Positions 42,759 to 51,769 of a DNA stretch of 64,000 nucleotides are shown here, one piece after another. The DNA is taken from assembly GCA_001664505.1 (NCBI GenBank), contig CP011806.1:1579528-1643527 (forward strand), written 5' to 3'. Every line of letters starts with the position of its first letter. Position 1 is the stretch's first letter. The notes beneath the pieces are model-generated. The model was not told the DNA's origin. It worked only from the letters and a program-made list of their open reading frames with translations, and did no database searches. Position numbers and translations under genes: made by a program. This DNA comes from Acidobacteria bacterium Mor1 (GTDB lineage Bacteria; Acidobacteriota; Polarisedimenticolia; Polarisedimenticolales; Polarisedimenticolaceae).

Positions 42759-45700
42759 ATGAGAAGACACGCTTTTCCGGCCGGACGGCTCGCACTGGCC
42801 TGGGTCGCCATCGTCTGGTCCACCACGATCTGGGCCGCGCCCCAGCCGGTGGAGTTGATCAAGGACATCAACACCGAACCCCTGCCCCGAGGCTCGACCC
42901 CGACAGCCCTGACTCCGTTCGACGGCCGGCTGTATTTCACCGCCACCAGCGACCAGGGCCGCGACATCTGGAGCACCGACGGAACCCAAGCGGGGACGGA
43001 GCTGCTGCGTGATCTCGAGTTGCGTAGCGATCTGGGCGGGCCCCTGGACCCGGCGGTGTGCGGCGCGGCCGGCGACACGCTGTTTCTAACCGCGGGAGAC
43101 GTCACCGGCTACGAGCTGTGGCGCAGCGATGGAACGGCCGAAGGGACGTTCCAGCTCAAGGACATCGACCCTCGGATCAACCGGGTTCGCAGCGGCACCT
43201 TCGGCACCTGCATCGAACTGGGCGGCCGGCTGTTGTTCGGCGCCCAGGACGAGGAGCACGGGAGCGAACTGTGGCGCTCGGACGGCACCGAGGAAGGAAC
43301 GGTGCTGGTTCGGGACATCGTGCCGGGCCCCGATAGCGGCGGCGCGGGGTTCCTGATGCGCTCGGGCGACACCGCGTATTTCCGCGCCCGGGTCTCGGGC
43401 AGCTCTTTTGTCACGGAACTCTGGAAGAGCGACGGCACCGAAGCGGGCACGGTCCGCGTCGCCGATATCAACCCCACAGGCAACGCCAGCCCGAACTTCT
43501 TGACCGACATCGGGGGCACCCTCTACTTCGCCGCCAACGAAGGAGACGGGCCGGAACTGTGGAGGACCGACGGCACCGAGGAAGGAACGGTCAAGTTCGA
43601 CATCGACCCTGCCGGATTCGGCTCCAATCCCCAGAACATGCTCGATGTTGATGGAATGGTCTATTTCGACGCTCAGTCGGGGACGGACCCTCGGGGCCTA
43701 TGGCGTCACGATCCGGCTACCGGCCTTAGCGAGCGGGTTTCCGAGCGTTGGCCCAACGTCGGCCTGAGCGCGGCGTCCCGCCGCATGGCCTATTTCGACG
43801 GAGCGGTCTACTTCCCTTCCGACGACGGGATCCACGGCGACGAGCTGTGGCGCTACGTCATCGCGACCGGAGCCACCGAGTTGATCGACATCTTCGATGG
43901 GGGTTCCTCGTTCCCCCGGGAACTGACCGTGATCGGAGATTCCCTGTTCTTCGTGGCGAGCGGCCAGGTGCTCGGACGCGATCTCTGGCGCGTTGCAGCC
44001 GGATCGGCCTCAGCATCCCGCATTGAACTCAACCCCGGTGGTTTCTCCTCCCCGTTCGGCCTGACGAGCTTCCAGGGAGACCTGTTCTGCGCGGCCAGCG
44101 ACGCCGAGGACGGCTACGAGCTGTGGCGCGTGGGGCCGAACGGCACCTCACGCTCCAAGATCGTGGTCGCACCCGACGCGACCCACCCGGCCCGGCCGCG
44201 GCCCGGCATCGTGGTCGACGGAATACTCTACTTTTCCGCCAACGACGGCCTCGTGGATCCCGAAGACGGCACCCCGCAGAACCGCGAGCTATGGAAATCC
44301 GACGGTTCCGGGACCGGAACCGTGCTCGTAGCCGACCTACATCCCGAGGGAGGTTCGAACCCGAGGGAAATGGTGACTCTCGGAGGGTCGATCTACTTCA
44401 CCGCGGACGACGGCAGCGCCGGCCGGGAGCTCTGGAAGCACGATCCCGGCGACGGGTCGACGACACGAGTCACCGACCTGAACCCCGGTGGCGGCAGCGC
44501 CTTCGAGCCCTTCTCGAGCTACGGATACGCCCTCACACCGGCGAACGGCCTGCTGTTCCTCCGCGCCCGAGACGCGTCGGGCGAGGGGCTGTGGAGCCAC
44601 GATCCCGCCGGTGGTCTGACCGAGCGGGTGCTCGAATCGCCGGTGCAGGAGATGGCGGAACTGAGCGGCGTTCTGTATTTCGTGACCCAGGGCGAGCTCT
44701 GGAGCCACGACCCTGACGGCGGTGCGACGCTGCAGGTGTCCGAGATCAACCCCGCCGGCTCATCGGACCCCAGAACCCTCACGGCTTTCGAAGGAATGTT
44801 GTACTTCTCGGCCGACGACGGCACCGTGGGACGTGAGCTCTGGCGCCACGACCCGCTGGCCGGGGTGACCGAGCGTCTCACCGCGATCAACCCGAACGGA
44901 AGCGCCATCCAGATCCCTCGGGTCGATTCGCGGACCGGGCAGGCCACTCCGTTCGCCTCGCTGGGAGATGCGCTGATCTTCTCGGCCAACGACGGCGACA
45001 CCGGCTGGGAGCCCTGGCGCTACGACATCACCCACGGAATGGCGGAACCCGTAGCCGACCTCAACCCCGAGGCCAACTCGTTCCCGCGGCTGTTCAAGCG
45101 GCTCGGCGGTGCGCTGCTGTTCTTTGCGGGGAACGCCGAGCAGGGCGAGATGCTGTGGAAACTCAGCTCTCCCGGGGCCGAGCCGGAGCTCGTGGTCGAC
45201 CCGGATCCCAGGGACAACTCTTCCAGAGCGGCCGATCAGGCACGTGTCGTCGGGGACCGGCTCTACTTCACCGCGCCCCGGAGCTTCTTCCTGCTGCAGA
45301 ACGACCTGTGGCGCAGCGACGGTACGGCGGAAGGGACCGAAGCGGTCGAGATCGAGCCGGGCCGCCCGCTCGGCATCTCGAACCTGATCGACCTCGACGG
45401 CCGCCTGCTGTTCAACGTGGAGCGTTTCAGCCGCCCGGGAGAGCTCTACGGTTTTGCCGACGAGGAGGACGAGCGGACGGTCAGGATCGACATCAAACCC
45501 AGAACATCAACCAATTGCCTGCACATCGACGGCGAAGGGGTCGTACCGGTCGCGGTCCTCGGCGGCCCGGACTTCGACGTCGATCTTGTCGATATCCCGA
45601 GCCTGCGCTTCGAGGGCCTTGGTGTGGGAACCTGCTGCGGCGGCAAACTCAACTGCCGCAAGAAGAAGGTCGACGAAGACGCCTACCTCGATCTCGCCTG

Positions 45701-45818
45701 CCAGTTCACCGACGACCTCGATCGGTGGACCGGGAGCGCTCCAACCGGCAACTTGAGCGGAGCGCTAGCGGATGGAACCCGGTTCCGCGGCAGCGACGCA
45801 CTCTGTCTGGTGGATTGA
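42759..45818 (+). CDS. Giant secreted ELWxSDGTxxGT repeat protein
   Basis: AAGGGAG lies six bases before ATG 42759, which I choose over ATG 42753 (no spacing). The 1019-residue protein has a signal peptide (about 1-27), then about 17 copies of a propeller-like repeat whose core is ELWRSDGTEEGT, becoming ELWxHDPxxG in the second half. The C-terminal 110 residues (VRIDIKP...VVPVAVLGGPDFDV) form a separate beta-sandwich domain often found at the end of secreted bacterial proteins, with a Cys-rich stretch (CCGGKLNC). Function is unknown, probably cell-surface. A shared 26-base element lies upstream. Confidence 0.8.
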   Translation: MRRHAFPAGRLALAWVAIVWSTTIWAAPQPVELIKDINTEPLPRGSTPTALTPFDGRLYFTATSDQGRDIWSTDGTQAGTELLRDLELRSDLGGPLDPAVCGAAGDTLFLTAGDVTGYELWRSDGTAEGTFQLKDIDPRINRVRSGTFGTCIELGGRLLFGAQDEEHGSELWRSDGTEEGTVLVRDIVPGPDSGGAGFLMRSGDTAYFRARVSGSSFVTELWKSDGTEAGTVRVADINPTGNASPNFLTDIGGTLYFAANEGDGPELWRTDGTEEGTVKFDIDPAGFGSNPQNMLDVDGMVYFDAQSGTDPRGLWRHDPATGLSERVSERWPNVGLSAASRRMAYFDGAVYFPSDDGIHGDELWRYVIATGATELIDIFDGGSSFPRELTVIGDSLFFVASGQVLGRDLWRVAAGSASASRIELNPGGFSSPFGLTSFQGDLFCAASDAEDGYELWRVGPNGTSRSKIVVAPDATHPARPRPGIVVDGILYFSANDGLVDPEDGTPQNRELWKSDGSGTGTVLVADLHPEGGSNPREMVTLGGSIYFTADDGSAGRELWKHDPGDGSTTRVTDLNPGGGSAFEPFSSYGYALTPANGLLFLRARDASGEGLWSHDPAGGLTERVLESPVQEMAELSGVLYFVTQGELWSHDPDGGATLQVSEINPAGSSDPRTLTAFEGMLYFSADDGTVGRELWRHDPLAGVTERLTAINPNGSAIQIPRVDSRTGQATPFASLGDALIFSANDGDTGWEPWRYDITHGMAEPVADLNPEANSFPRLFKRLGGALLFFAGNAEQGEMLWKLSSPGAEPELVVDPDPRDNSSRAADQARVVGDRLYFTAPRSFFLLQNDLWRSDGTAEGTEAVEIEPGRPLGISNLIDLDGRLLFNVERFSRPGELYGFADEEDERTVRIDIKPRTSTNCLHIDGEGVVPVAVLGGPDFDVDLVDIPSLRFEGLGVGTCCGGKLNCRKKKVDEDAYLDLACQFTDDLDRWTGSAPTGNLSGALADGTRFRGSDALCLVD

Positions 45819-45831
45819 GCGGACCGACCCG

Positions 45832-45861
45832 GCCCCGGCTCGAGTCTTCTCGGGCCGGGGC
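45832..45861. terminator. Convergent-gene hairpin terminator
   Basis: GCCCCGGCTCGAG (45832-45844) pairs with CTCGGGCCGGGGC (45849-45861) over 13 base pairs (one G-U) around a TCTT tetraloop. It fills the 51-base gap between the ELW-repeat gene and the kinase gene end, so it can serve both strands. No T-run is present. Confidence 0.65.
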
Positions 45862-45869
45862 ACCCGGAG

Positions 45870-48539
45870 CTAGCGCTGCCCCCCGCCCTTCTCGGCCAGC
45901 TCCTCCAGGGCGCGCTCCAGGTCGCCACGGAACGGGTGCGCATCATGTACCAGGCTGAGCGCCCTGCGAAGCTCCTCGGCCGCCGCGGCCGGATCCCCGG
46001 ACCGTTCCAGCGCCGTCGCCAGAGTGGCCCGGGCGTAGGGGTCCTTGGGAGTGTCGGCGACCGCTCGCCGTGCCAGGTCAAGAGCGTCGGACACGATCGC
46101 CGAATCGGGAGACGCATCGGGCGTGCAGGTCAACATCGCCCAGGCGAGGTTGTTCCATTCCTCGGCACTCGAGTTCGGCTCCGCGACCTGTTCTCGCAGC
46201 GAGGCGACCAGTCGCGGGCACGGCCGCGCCAGCCCCACGGCGTCCGCTCGCCGCAGGTAGAGCTCGACCAATCCTCCCGCGCAGAAACTGAACTGCCGAT
46301 GGCCGCGCCCGTGGGCCGCTTCGACCCGTTCCATCGCGTCGTCATAGACCCGGATCGCCTCGTCGTCCCGCCCCCCGTCGCGCAGGGCGTCGCCGAGGAC
46401 GCACTGCACGTCCAGCGTGTTCAGATGATCGGCGCCCAACGCCCGGCCAAAGCCCTCCAGGGCTGCCCGGTATGCGTCGACGGCGCCCTCGTAGTCGCCG
46501 CGATCAACCAGGAGACGGCCCAGATTGCGAGTCAACATCAAGGTCGTCGGGTGTTCCAGGCCGACCACCTCCCGGGCCAGTTCCAGGGCGTCCCGGTAGG
46601 TCTGTTCTGCCGCGCCGTAGTCACCGCTATCGGCGTAGGCGTTGGCCAGCATGTTCAATGCGCCGATGGTCCGGGGGTGCTTCTCACCGAGCACCTGACG
46701 GAAGCGCTCGACGGAGTCGACCAGAGTCGCCCGGGCAGCATCGTGCTCACCCATCCAGTTCAAGACCACACCCAGATTCGCCGCGGCGTCCATGGCGACC
46801 CTGTCGGTGACCCCGTGACGCTCGGTGCGATCACGGATAAGCCGCTCCCAGATCGCGCGGGCCTCGCCGTAGCGGCCGAGGTTCCGTAGCGCCATCGCAT
46901 GGACATTCTGCATTCGCTGAGCGTTCTCCTGCTGGAGCTCACCCTCTCCCGAGTAGCCCTCGACCAGGGCTTCGAGGATCGGGAGCGCCTCGGCGTTGCG
47001 CCGCAGCTGGACCAGCAGCAGCGCGAGTTGCGACATCGACTGCAAGGTATCCAGATCCCGCTCACCGAACTCGGCCCGCCGAGTATCCAGCGCTTCCCGG
47101 ATCAGTTTCTCGGCCGGCGCGTACAGACCCAGGTTCTGGTAGACCTCGGCCATCTTGGTCAACAGACGAGTGCGCACCCGGGGTTCGTCGTGGAGCCGGT
47201 CGGCGATCCGCTCGACGCCCTGATCCAGCACTTCACGGGCCGTCAGCGTCTCGCCGAGGTTCTCGCCGGGACTCGACTTGCCGAACATCTCGACCATGAA
47301 CTGCAGGGATCTATTGGCCGTCAGCGCTTCGCTACGGGCATCCGCCTCGGCGGTGCGGGCACGCAGCAGGCCGTAGCTCGTCCCGACGAGTCCGGTCAAC
47401 AACCCCACCAAGGCCAACCCGGCCAGTGCGACCGGCAAACGGTGCCGCCGCACGAACTTGCCGACCCTGTAGGAAAGGCTCGGTGGGCCGGCCTGCACCG
47501 GGCGGTCTTCGAGTGCCGCCATCAGGTCGTCGGCCAGTTCCCGGGCCGAACCATAGCGACGGTCCCGGTCCTTCTCCAACGCCTTCATCGCGATCCAATC
47601 CAGGTCCCCGCCGAGAGACCGGCGCAACCGGCCGGGGTCGGTCCCACGCCTCGATGCGATCTCGTCGAGGCGGCCCTCCAGGGTGCTGAGGCGCTCGCTG
47701 GGACGCGGGGGCGGGTCCTCCTGAATCACGCGCAACATCTCGGCCAGCCCCGCTCCCCGCAGAGTCGCCGCGTCGAAGGGAAGCTCACCCACCAGCAGTT
47801 CGTAGAGAATCACCCCCAGGGAGTAGACGTCGGTGCGGGTGTCGATATCGGCGCTGCCCCTGGCCTGTTCAGGACTCATGGTTTCGGGGGTACCGACCAC
47901 GGCGCCGGTCTGGGTCTGCATCACCGATTCGAGGAACGGGTCTCCCGTGGACTTGGCCACGCCGAAATCGATGATCTTCGGTCGTGGAACACCCTCTTCC
48001 TCGGCGACCAGGACGTTGCTCGACTTGAGGTCCCGGTGGATCAGCGCCTTCTGGTGAGCGTGCTGCACTCCGTCACACACCTGAATCAGAAGTTCCAGCC
48101 GCTGCCGGGCGTCCAGCCGCTTGCGATCGGCGTAGCGGTTGATCGGTTCACCGTCGACGAACTCCATGGCGAAATAGGGCCGCGCATCGGGGCCGATTCC
48201 GGCGTCGTAGATGCGCGCAATCGCCGGGTGGTCCATCCGAGCAAGGGCCTGGCGCTCCGCCTCGAACCGCAGCAGCACCGTTTCGCTCTCGAAGCCGGGA
48301 CGGATTACCTTGAGCGCGACCTGGCGACGAATGGGCTCGACCTGTTCGGCGAGCCAGACCTCCCCCATGCCCCCGGCGCCGATCTTGCGGAGAAGCCGGT
48401 AGGGGCCGATCTCCTGGGCTTCTTCCAGCGACGACGACACCGTGAGCGCCAGAGTCAATGCACACCGCGGGCACACCTGCCCCGGCGCCGATGGATCGAG
48501 CCGCGCATCGCACTCTCTACATCTCTTACGGTCGGACAT
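45870..48539 (-). CDS. Membrane Ser/Thr protein kinase with TPR domain
   Basis: The 889-residue protein starts at ATG 48539; the frame extends upstream without family similarity. It has an N-terminal zinc ribbon (Cys7, Cys10, Cys23, Cys26), then a Hanks-type kinase domain: GAGGMGEVW (54-62), Lys77, HRDLKSSN (168-175) and DFGVAK (191-196). A membrane helix follows (about 385-405). The C-terminal half is helical TPR repeats (about 440-850, LARSQ- and LGLYAPAEKLIREAL-type). Such kinases link signals to ECF sigma factors in Acidobacteriota and Planctomycetes; the ECF gene lies divergently 156 bases away. Confidence 0.93.
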   Translation of the reverse strand: MSDRKRCRECDARLDPSAPGQVCPRCALTLALTVSSSLEEAQEIGPYRLLRKIGAGGMGEVWLAEQVEPIRRQVALKVIRPGFESETVLLRFEAERQALARMDHPAIARIYDAGIGPDARPYFAMEFVDGEPINRYADRKRLDARQRLELLIQVCDGVQHAHQKALIHRDLKSSNVLVAEEEGVPRPKIIDFGVAKSTGDPFLESVMQTQTGAVVGTPETMSPEQARGSADIDTRTDVYSLGVILYELLVGELPFDAATLRGAGLAEMLRVIQEDPPPRPSERLSTLEGRLDEIASRRGTDPGRLRRSLGGDLDWIAMKALEKDRDRRYGSARELADDLMAALEDRPVQAGPPSLSYRVGKFVRRHRLPVALAGLALVGLLTGLVGTSYGLLRARTAEADARSEALTANRSLQFMVEMFGKSSPGENLGETLTAREVLDQGVERIADRLHDEPRVRTRLLTKMAEVYQNLGLYAPAEKLIREALDTRRAEFGERDLDTLQSMSQLALLLVQLRRNAEALPILEALVEGYSGEGELQQENAQRMQNVHAMALRNLGRYGEARAIWERLIRDRTERHGVTDRVAMDAAANLGVVLNWMGEHDAARATLVDSVERFRQVLGEKHPRTIGALNMLANAYADSGDYGAAEQTYRDALELAREVVGLEHPTTLMLTRNLGRLLVDRGDYEGAVDAYRAALEGFGRALGADHLNTLDVQCVLGDALRDGGRDDEAIRVYDDAMERVEAAHGRGHRQFSFCAGGLVELYLRRADAVGLARPCPRLVASLREQVAEPNSSAEEWNNLAWAMLTCTPDASPDSAIVSDALDLARRAVADTPKDPYARATLATALERSGDPAAAAEELRRALSLVHDAHPFRGDLERALEELAEKGGGQR

Positions 48540-48605
48540 GCCCGTGCCCTCGCTACCTAATCGTACCTCGGTACCGCGTCGCCCCTTTGCAGGAAACCGC
48601 GACGG

Positions 48606-48611
48606 TATACT
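48606..48611 (+). promoter_or_regulatory. -10 element TATACT upstream of the kinase-linked ECF sigma
   Basis: TATACT on the plus strand lies 84 bases before ATG 48696. No good -35 box at the right distance was found. The region is divergent and could also hold a promoter for the kinase. Confidence 0.3.
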
Positions 48612-48625
48612 GAGCCGGCTCGGCA

Positions 48626-48638
48626 CCGACCTATCCGG
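48626..48638 (-). promoter_or_regulatory. Inverted partial copy of the shared element facing the kinase gene
   Basis: On the minus strand CCGGATAGGTCGG matches the first ten bases of CCGGATAGGTTACGG at 42647-42661. It points toward the kinase gene (start 48539), opposite to the copy at 48654-48679, which points toward the sigma gene. Confidence 0.4.
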
Positions 48639-48653
48639 CCTACACCGGGTCAG

Positions 48654-48679
48654 GCCCGAATCGGCCGGAGAGGTTACGG
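48654..48679 (+). promoter_or_regulatory. 26-base shared element (copy 2) before the ECF sigma gene
   Basis: GCCCGAA, TCGG, CCGGA, G, AGGTTACGG. It ends 16 bases before ATG 48696, so it lies in the leader or promoter. It may be a target of a shared regulator or of the ECF sigma itself. Confidence 0.5.
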
Positions 48680-48695
48680 ACGGGCCCGGAATCTG

Positions 48696-49409
48696 ATGCA
48701 CAAGCCCTTCGACACCACACGCTGGAGCCTGGTGCTGCGCGCCGCCGGGGACAGCCCCGACGCCCGCGAAGCTCTGGACCTGCTGCTCCGCGCCTACTGG
48801 TACCCGATCTATGGCTTCGTGCGGCGGGAGGTCCGCGACGCCGAGAAGGCACGTGACCTGACCCAGGCCTTCTTCCTTCACCTGATGGAGAAGGAACTGC
48901 TCAAACGGCCGGATCCGGCAGGACGTTTTCGAGCGTTTCTACTGGTCGCGCTCAAACACTTTCTGGCCCACGAACGCGCCCGGGAGCAGGCGCTCAAACG
49001 CCGGGCCGACGACCCTCGCCGTGCCATGCCCCTCGACGACGCCGAGGAGCGCTGGCTGGCCGATCGTACCGACCTGAACCCCGAGCAGGCCTTCGACCGG
49101 CGGTGGGCTGCGACGGTGATCGGTAACGGCCTCGAGCAGCTTCAACGCTCCTACGTCGAGGACGGCAAGGGGGATGTGTTCACCGCCCTGCAGGGCCATC
49201 TCACGGGCGCCGGAGATCCGCCCCCCTACGCCGTGGCCGCGCAACGGTTGGGCCTCAGTGAGGGGGCGATCAAGGTGGCGGTGCACCGCATGCGGCGACG
49301 GCTGGGGATCGCCATGCGTGAGGAGGTCGCTCAGACCGTAGCCGATCCCGGCGATGTCGACGGAGAGCTGCGCTATCTGCTGTCGATCCTGGGTGACGAT
49401 GCGGACTAG
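48696..49409 (+). CDS. ECF sigma factor paired with a Ser/Thr kinase
   Basis: The 237-residue sigma factor starts FDTTRWSLVLRAAGD, the hallmark of the Ser/Thr-kinase-linked ECF group of Planctomycetes and Acidobacteriota. Region 2 includes DAEKARDLTQAFFLHLMEKE, and region 4 has YAVAAQRLGLSEGAIKVAVHRMRRRL. The linker is long. It lies divergent from the TPR kinase. The kinase probably controls its activity by phosphorylation, rather than an anti-sigma factor, because none is adjacent. Confidence 0.92.
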   Translation: MHKPFDTTRWSLVLRAAGDSPDAREALDLLLRAYWYPIYGFVRREVRDAEKARDLTQAFFLHLMEKELLKRPDPAGRFRAFLLVALKHFLAHERAREQALKRRADDPRRAMPLDDAEERWLADRTDLNPEQAFDRRWAATVIGNGLEQLQRSYVEDGKGDVFTALQGHLTGAGDPPPYAVAAQRLGLSEGAIKVAVHRMRRRLGIAMREEVAQTVADPGDVDGELRYLLSILGDDAD

Positions 49410-49449
49410 CCGGTGCCGCGCGGCCGCAGAGGGCCGGACCTGCGAGCGA

Positions 49450-50136
49450 TCAGGCGCCGTCGTAGCGGTAGCCCGCGCCGTAGACCGTGCGGATGATTCG
49501 AGGCTCCCCGGGGTCGAGCTCGATGCGCTTGCGTAGCTGCGAGATCTGCTGGTCCAGGGTGCGGCTGTTGGGCACGTGGTGCAGGCCCCAGCAGACCTCG
49601 AACAGCCGCGCTCGATCGACCACCTCACCCTTCATCTGATGCAGCAGACGCAGGATGCTCATGTCGCGCAGGCTGACGTCGATCAGCGTCTCCCCCCGGC
49701 GCACTCGAAGCTGGGTCGGCAGCACCTCCAGATCGCCCATGGCAAAGGGCCGGTCGTCGCTGCGGGCGGATCGCTGGATACAGCGGCGGGTGACGGCGCG
49801 AATGCGAGCGATCACTTCACGGACGCCGAAGGGCTTCATGATGTAGTCGTCGGCCCCGAGTTCCAGGCCCAGCACCTTGTCGACCTCCTCGGAGCGGGCG
49901 CTGATGAAAATCACCGGTACATCTTCATTGGACCGGCGGATTCGCCGGCAAACCTCGTAGCCGTCGAGACCGGGCATCATGATGTCGAGGCAGACGAAGT
50001 CGGGCGCCTCCCGCTCGAATAGACTCCACGCCGCCTCGCCGCTGGGGGCGGTGACCGTCTCGTAGCCCTCGTCACGCAGGATCTGGTCGAGGCCCGCGAG
50101 AATATCCGGATCATCTTCGGCGATCAGTACCTTCAC
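49450..50136 (-). CDS. OmpR/PhoB family response regulator
   Basis: The 228-residue regulator has a receiver domain (EDDPD at 7-11, phosphoacceptor Asp51 in VCLDIMMPG, Lys101 in MKPFG) and a winged helix DNA-binding domain (about 130-228, ending TVYGAGYRYDG). It acts with the histidine kinase encoded 25 bases upstream in the same operon. Tandem 11-base repeats before the first gene of the operon (53247-53268) are a plausible binding site, giving autoregulation. Confidence 0.95.
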   Translation of the reverse strand: MKVLIAEDDPDILAGLDQILRDEGYETVTAPSGEAAWSLFEREAPDFVCLDIMMPGLDGYEVCRRIRRSNEDVPVIFISARSEEVDKVLGLELGADDYIMKPFGVREVIARIRAVTRRCIQRSARSDDRPFAMGDLEVLPTQLRVRRGETLIDVSLRDMSILRLLHQMKGEVVDRARLFEVCWGLHHVPNSRTLDQQISQLRKRIELDPGEPRIIRTVYGAGYRYDGA

Positions 50137-50161
50137 CTGAGGCTCCTCGGGTTTGCCGGCC

Positions 50162-51769
50162 CTATCCGTCGCCTGCCCGGGGACAGTGCAGGGTCAATCG
50201 GAAGGTGGCGCCGGCGTCAGATGGGATCAACTCCAGATCGCCCCCATGAAGCCGGGCCAGATCCCGCGCCAGCGCCAGACCGATCCCGGTCCCGGCGACT
50301 CCTTCGGTCAGGCCATCCGAGAGTCGCACGAAGGGCTCGAACACCCGCTCCCGGTCCTTGGCGGGGATGCCCGGGCCGGCGTCGGCCACTTCCAGGGTTA
50401 CGCGATCTCCGTCCTGCGCCGTCGAGACCGCCACGGAGCCTCCCGTCGACGCGTACTTCTCGACGTTGTTCAGCAGGTTGCCGACGATCTGCTCGAGTAC
50501 ATCCCGATCGATGGATGCCGCGCCCGAGGCAGAAAGCCGCAGTTCGGGAGTGACCCCGGCCCGGCGCAGCGCGGGGGCAAAGCCCTGCACGACGTCTGCG
50601 ACCACCTCATCGACGACCCCGGAGGCGCGGTGCAGCTTCAGCCCCTGGCGTTGCCCGCGGCCGAAGGTCAGCACGTTGCCGATCAGTCGGCTGAGGCGCC
50701 GGCTCTCGGAGACGATCACCTCCACGTTGTGGCGCCCCCGTTCGGACTCTTCCAGGTCTTGCTCCAGGAGCTCGGCATACATCCGAATGTTGGTCAGCGG
50801 GGTCTTGAGCTCATGGGACACCTGATTGACGAAGCTGACCCGCTGAGTCGCTTCCCGCATGGCCCGGGACTGCTCCCGGTAGAACCAGACCGCCATCGCC
50901 GCCAGAGCCAGACCGAGCAGCACCAGACCCAGCATCAGATTCGCCAGCAAACCCTCTCCCCCGCGTAGCGCCGAGGGTGCGAAGTACTGCAGGCTCCATG
51001 CGCCGAGGGGAGCGGACAGGTTCGACTGGAAGTCCGGAAGCGCGTCCTCGGCCGGCTCGAAGGCGCCCCATTGGTAGATCGTTCGGCCGCTGCGATCCAG
51101 CAGCCGAATCCGGCCTCCGGCGATATCCGGCTCCACCATCTCGGTCTCCGGCAGCACCGCGATCAGCTCGGCGATCAAGCGGGAGCGATTCAGTTCCGCG
51201 GCGAAGACCCGGTCGCCGTCCCGTCGCCAGAACATCAACTCCAGGCCGCGGCTGGCGTACCATGGATGCCACCCCTGATTCGAGGGCCCGGCTCCTGCAC
51301 GGGCGGGCAGACCCCGTTGCTCGATGGAGCTCGTTGCGTCCGTCTGTGCTGCTCGCTGCTCGGCAGTGGCGGCAGCGGCGAACACCGCCCCTTCCTCCCA
51401 GAGTGCACGGGTACGTTCCAGGCTTCGGCGCTCTTGCTCGGTCACCGCCCTGAGCGGGGGGAAGATCAACCGCCCGTCCCGATCCAGGATGTAGTACTGA
51501 TCGCAGAGAGGCGAGGTCCGCAGAAGATCGCGAAACGCATCCGGCCCACCGATCGGCCCGGAGGTCTCCTCCACGATCGTCTGCCCGACGGCGGCCAGGG
51601 CTCCTTCGAGCTCGAGCTCAACGGCGCGGAACTGCCCCGCGACCAGCTTGCGGAACTGGCTCTCGAGGACAGCCTGCTCCCCCCGAACGACACGCACCCC
51701 CAGCCATCCCAGGATGACCAGGGGTACGACCACGATCGTGGCAAGCACGATGATCAGTCTTGGCTTCAA
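50162..51769 (-). CDS. Membrane sensor histidine kinase
   Basis: The 535-residue kinase starts at TTG overlapping the VWA gene stop (TTGA). It has two membrane helices (about 6-28 and 278-297) enclosing a 250-residue periplasmic sensor, then a HisKA domain with phospho-acceptor His319 in VSHELKTPL and an HATPase domain (NLLNNVEKYA, DAGPGIP, GTGIGLALA). It phosphorylates the adjacent response regulator. The signal is unknown; co-transcription with a secreted VWA protein suggests an envelope or surface cue. Confidence 0.94.
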   Translation of the reverse strand: MKPRLIIVLATIVVVPLVILGWLGVRVVRGEQAVLESQFRKLVAGQFRAVELELEGALAAVGQTIVEETSGPIGGPDAFRDLLRTSPLCDQYYILDRDGRLIFPPLRAVTEQERRSLERTRALWEEGAVFAAAATAEQRAAQTDATSSIEQRGLPARAGAGPSNQGWHPWYASRGLELMFWRRDGDRVFAAELNRSRLIAELIAVLPETEMVEPDIAGGRIRLLDRSGRTIYQWGAFEPAEDALPDFQSNLSAPLGAWSLQYFAPSALRGGEGLLANLMLGLVLLGLALAAMAVWFYREQSRAMREATQRVSFVNQVSHELKTPLTNIRMYAELLEQDLEESERGRHNVEVIVSESRRLSRLIGNVLTFGRGQRQGLKLHRASGVVDEVVADVVQGFAPALRRAGVTPELRLSASGAASIDRDVLEQIVGNLLNNVEKYASTGGSVAVSTAQDGDRVTLEVADAGPGIPAKDRERVFEPFVRLSDGLTEGVAGTGIGLALARDLARLHGGDLELIPSDAGATFRLTLHCPRAGDG

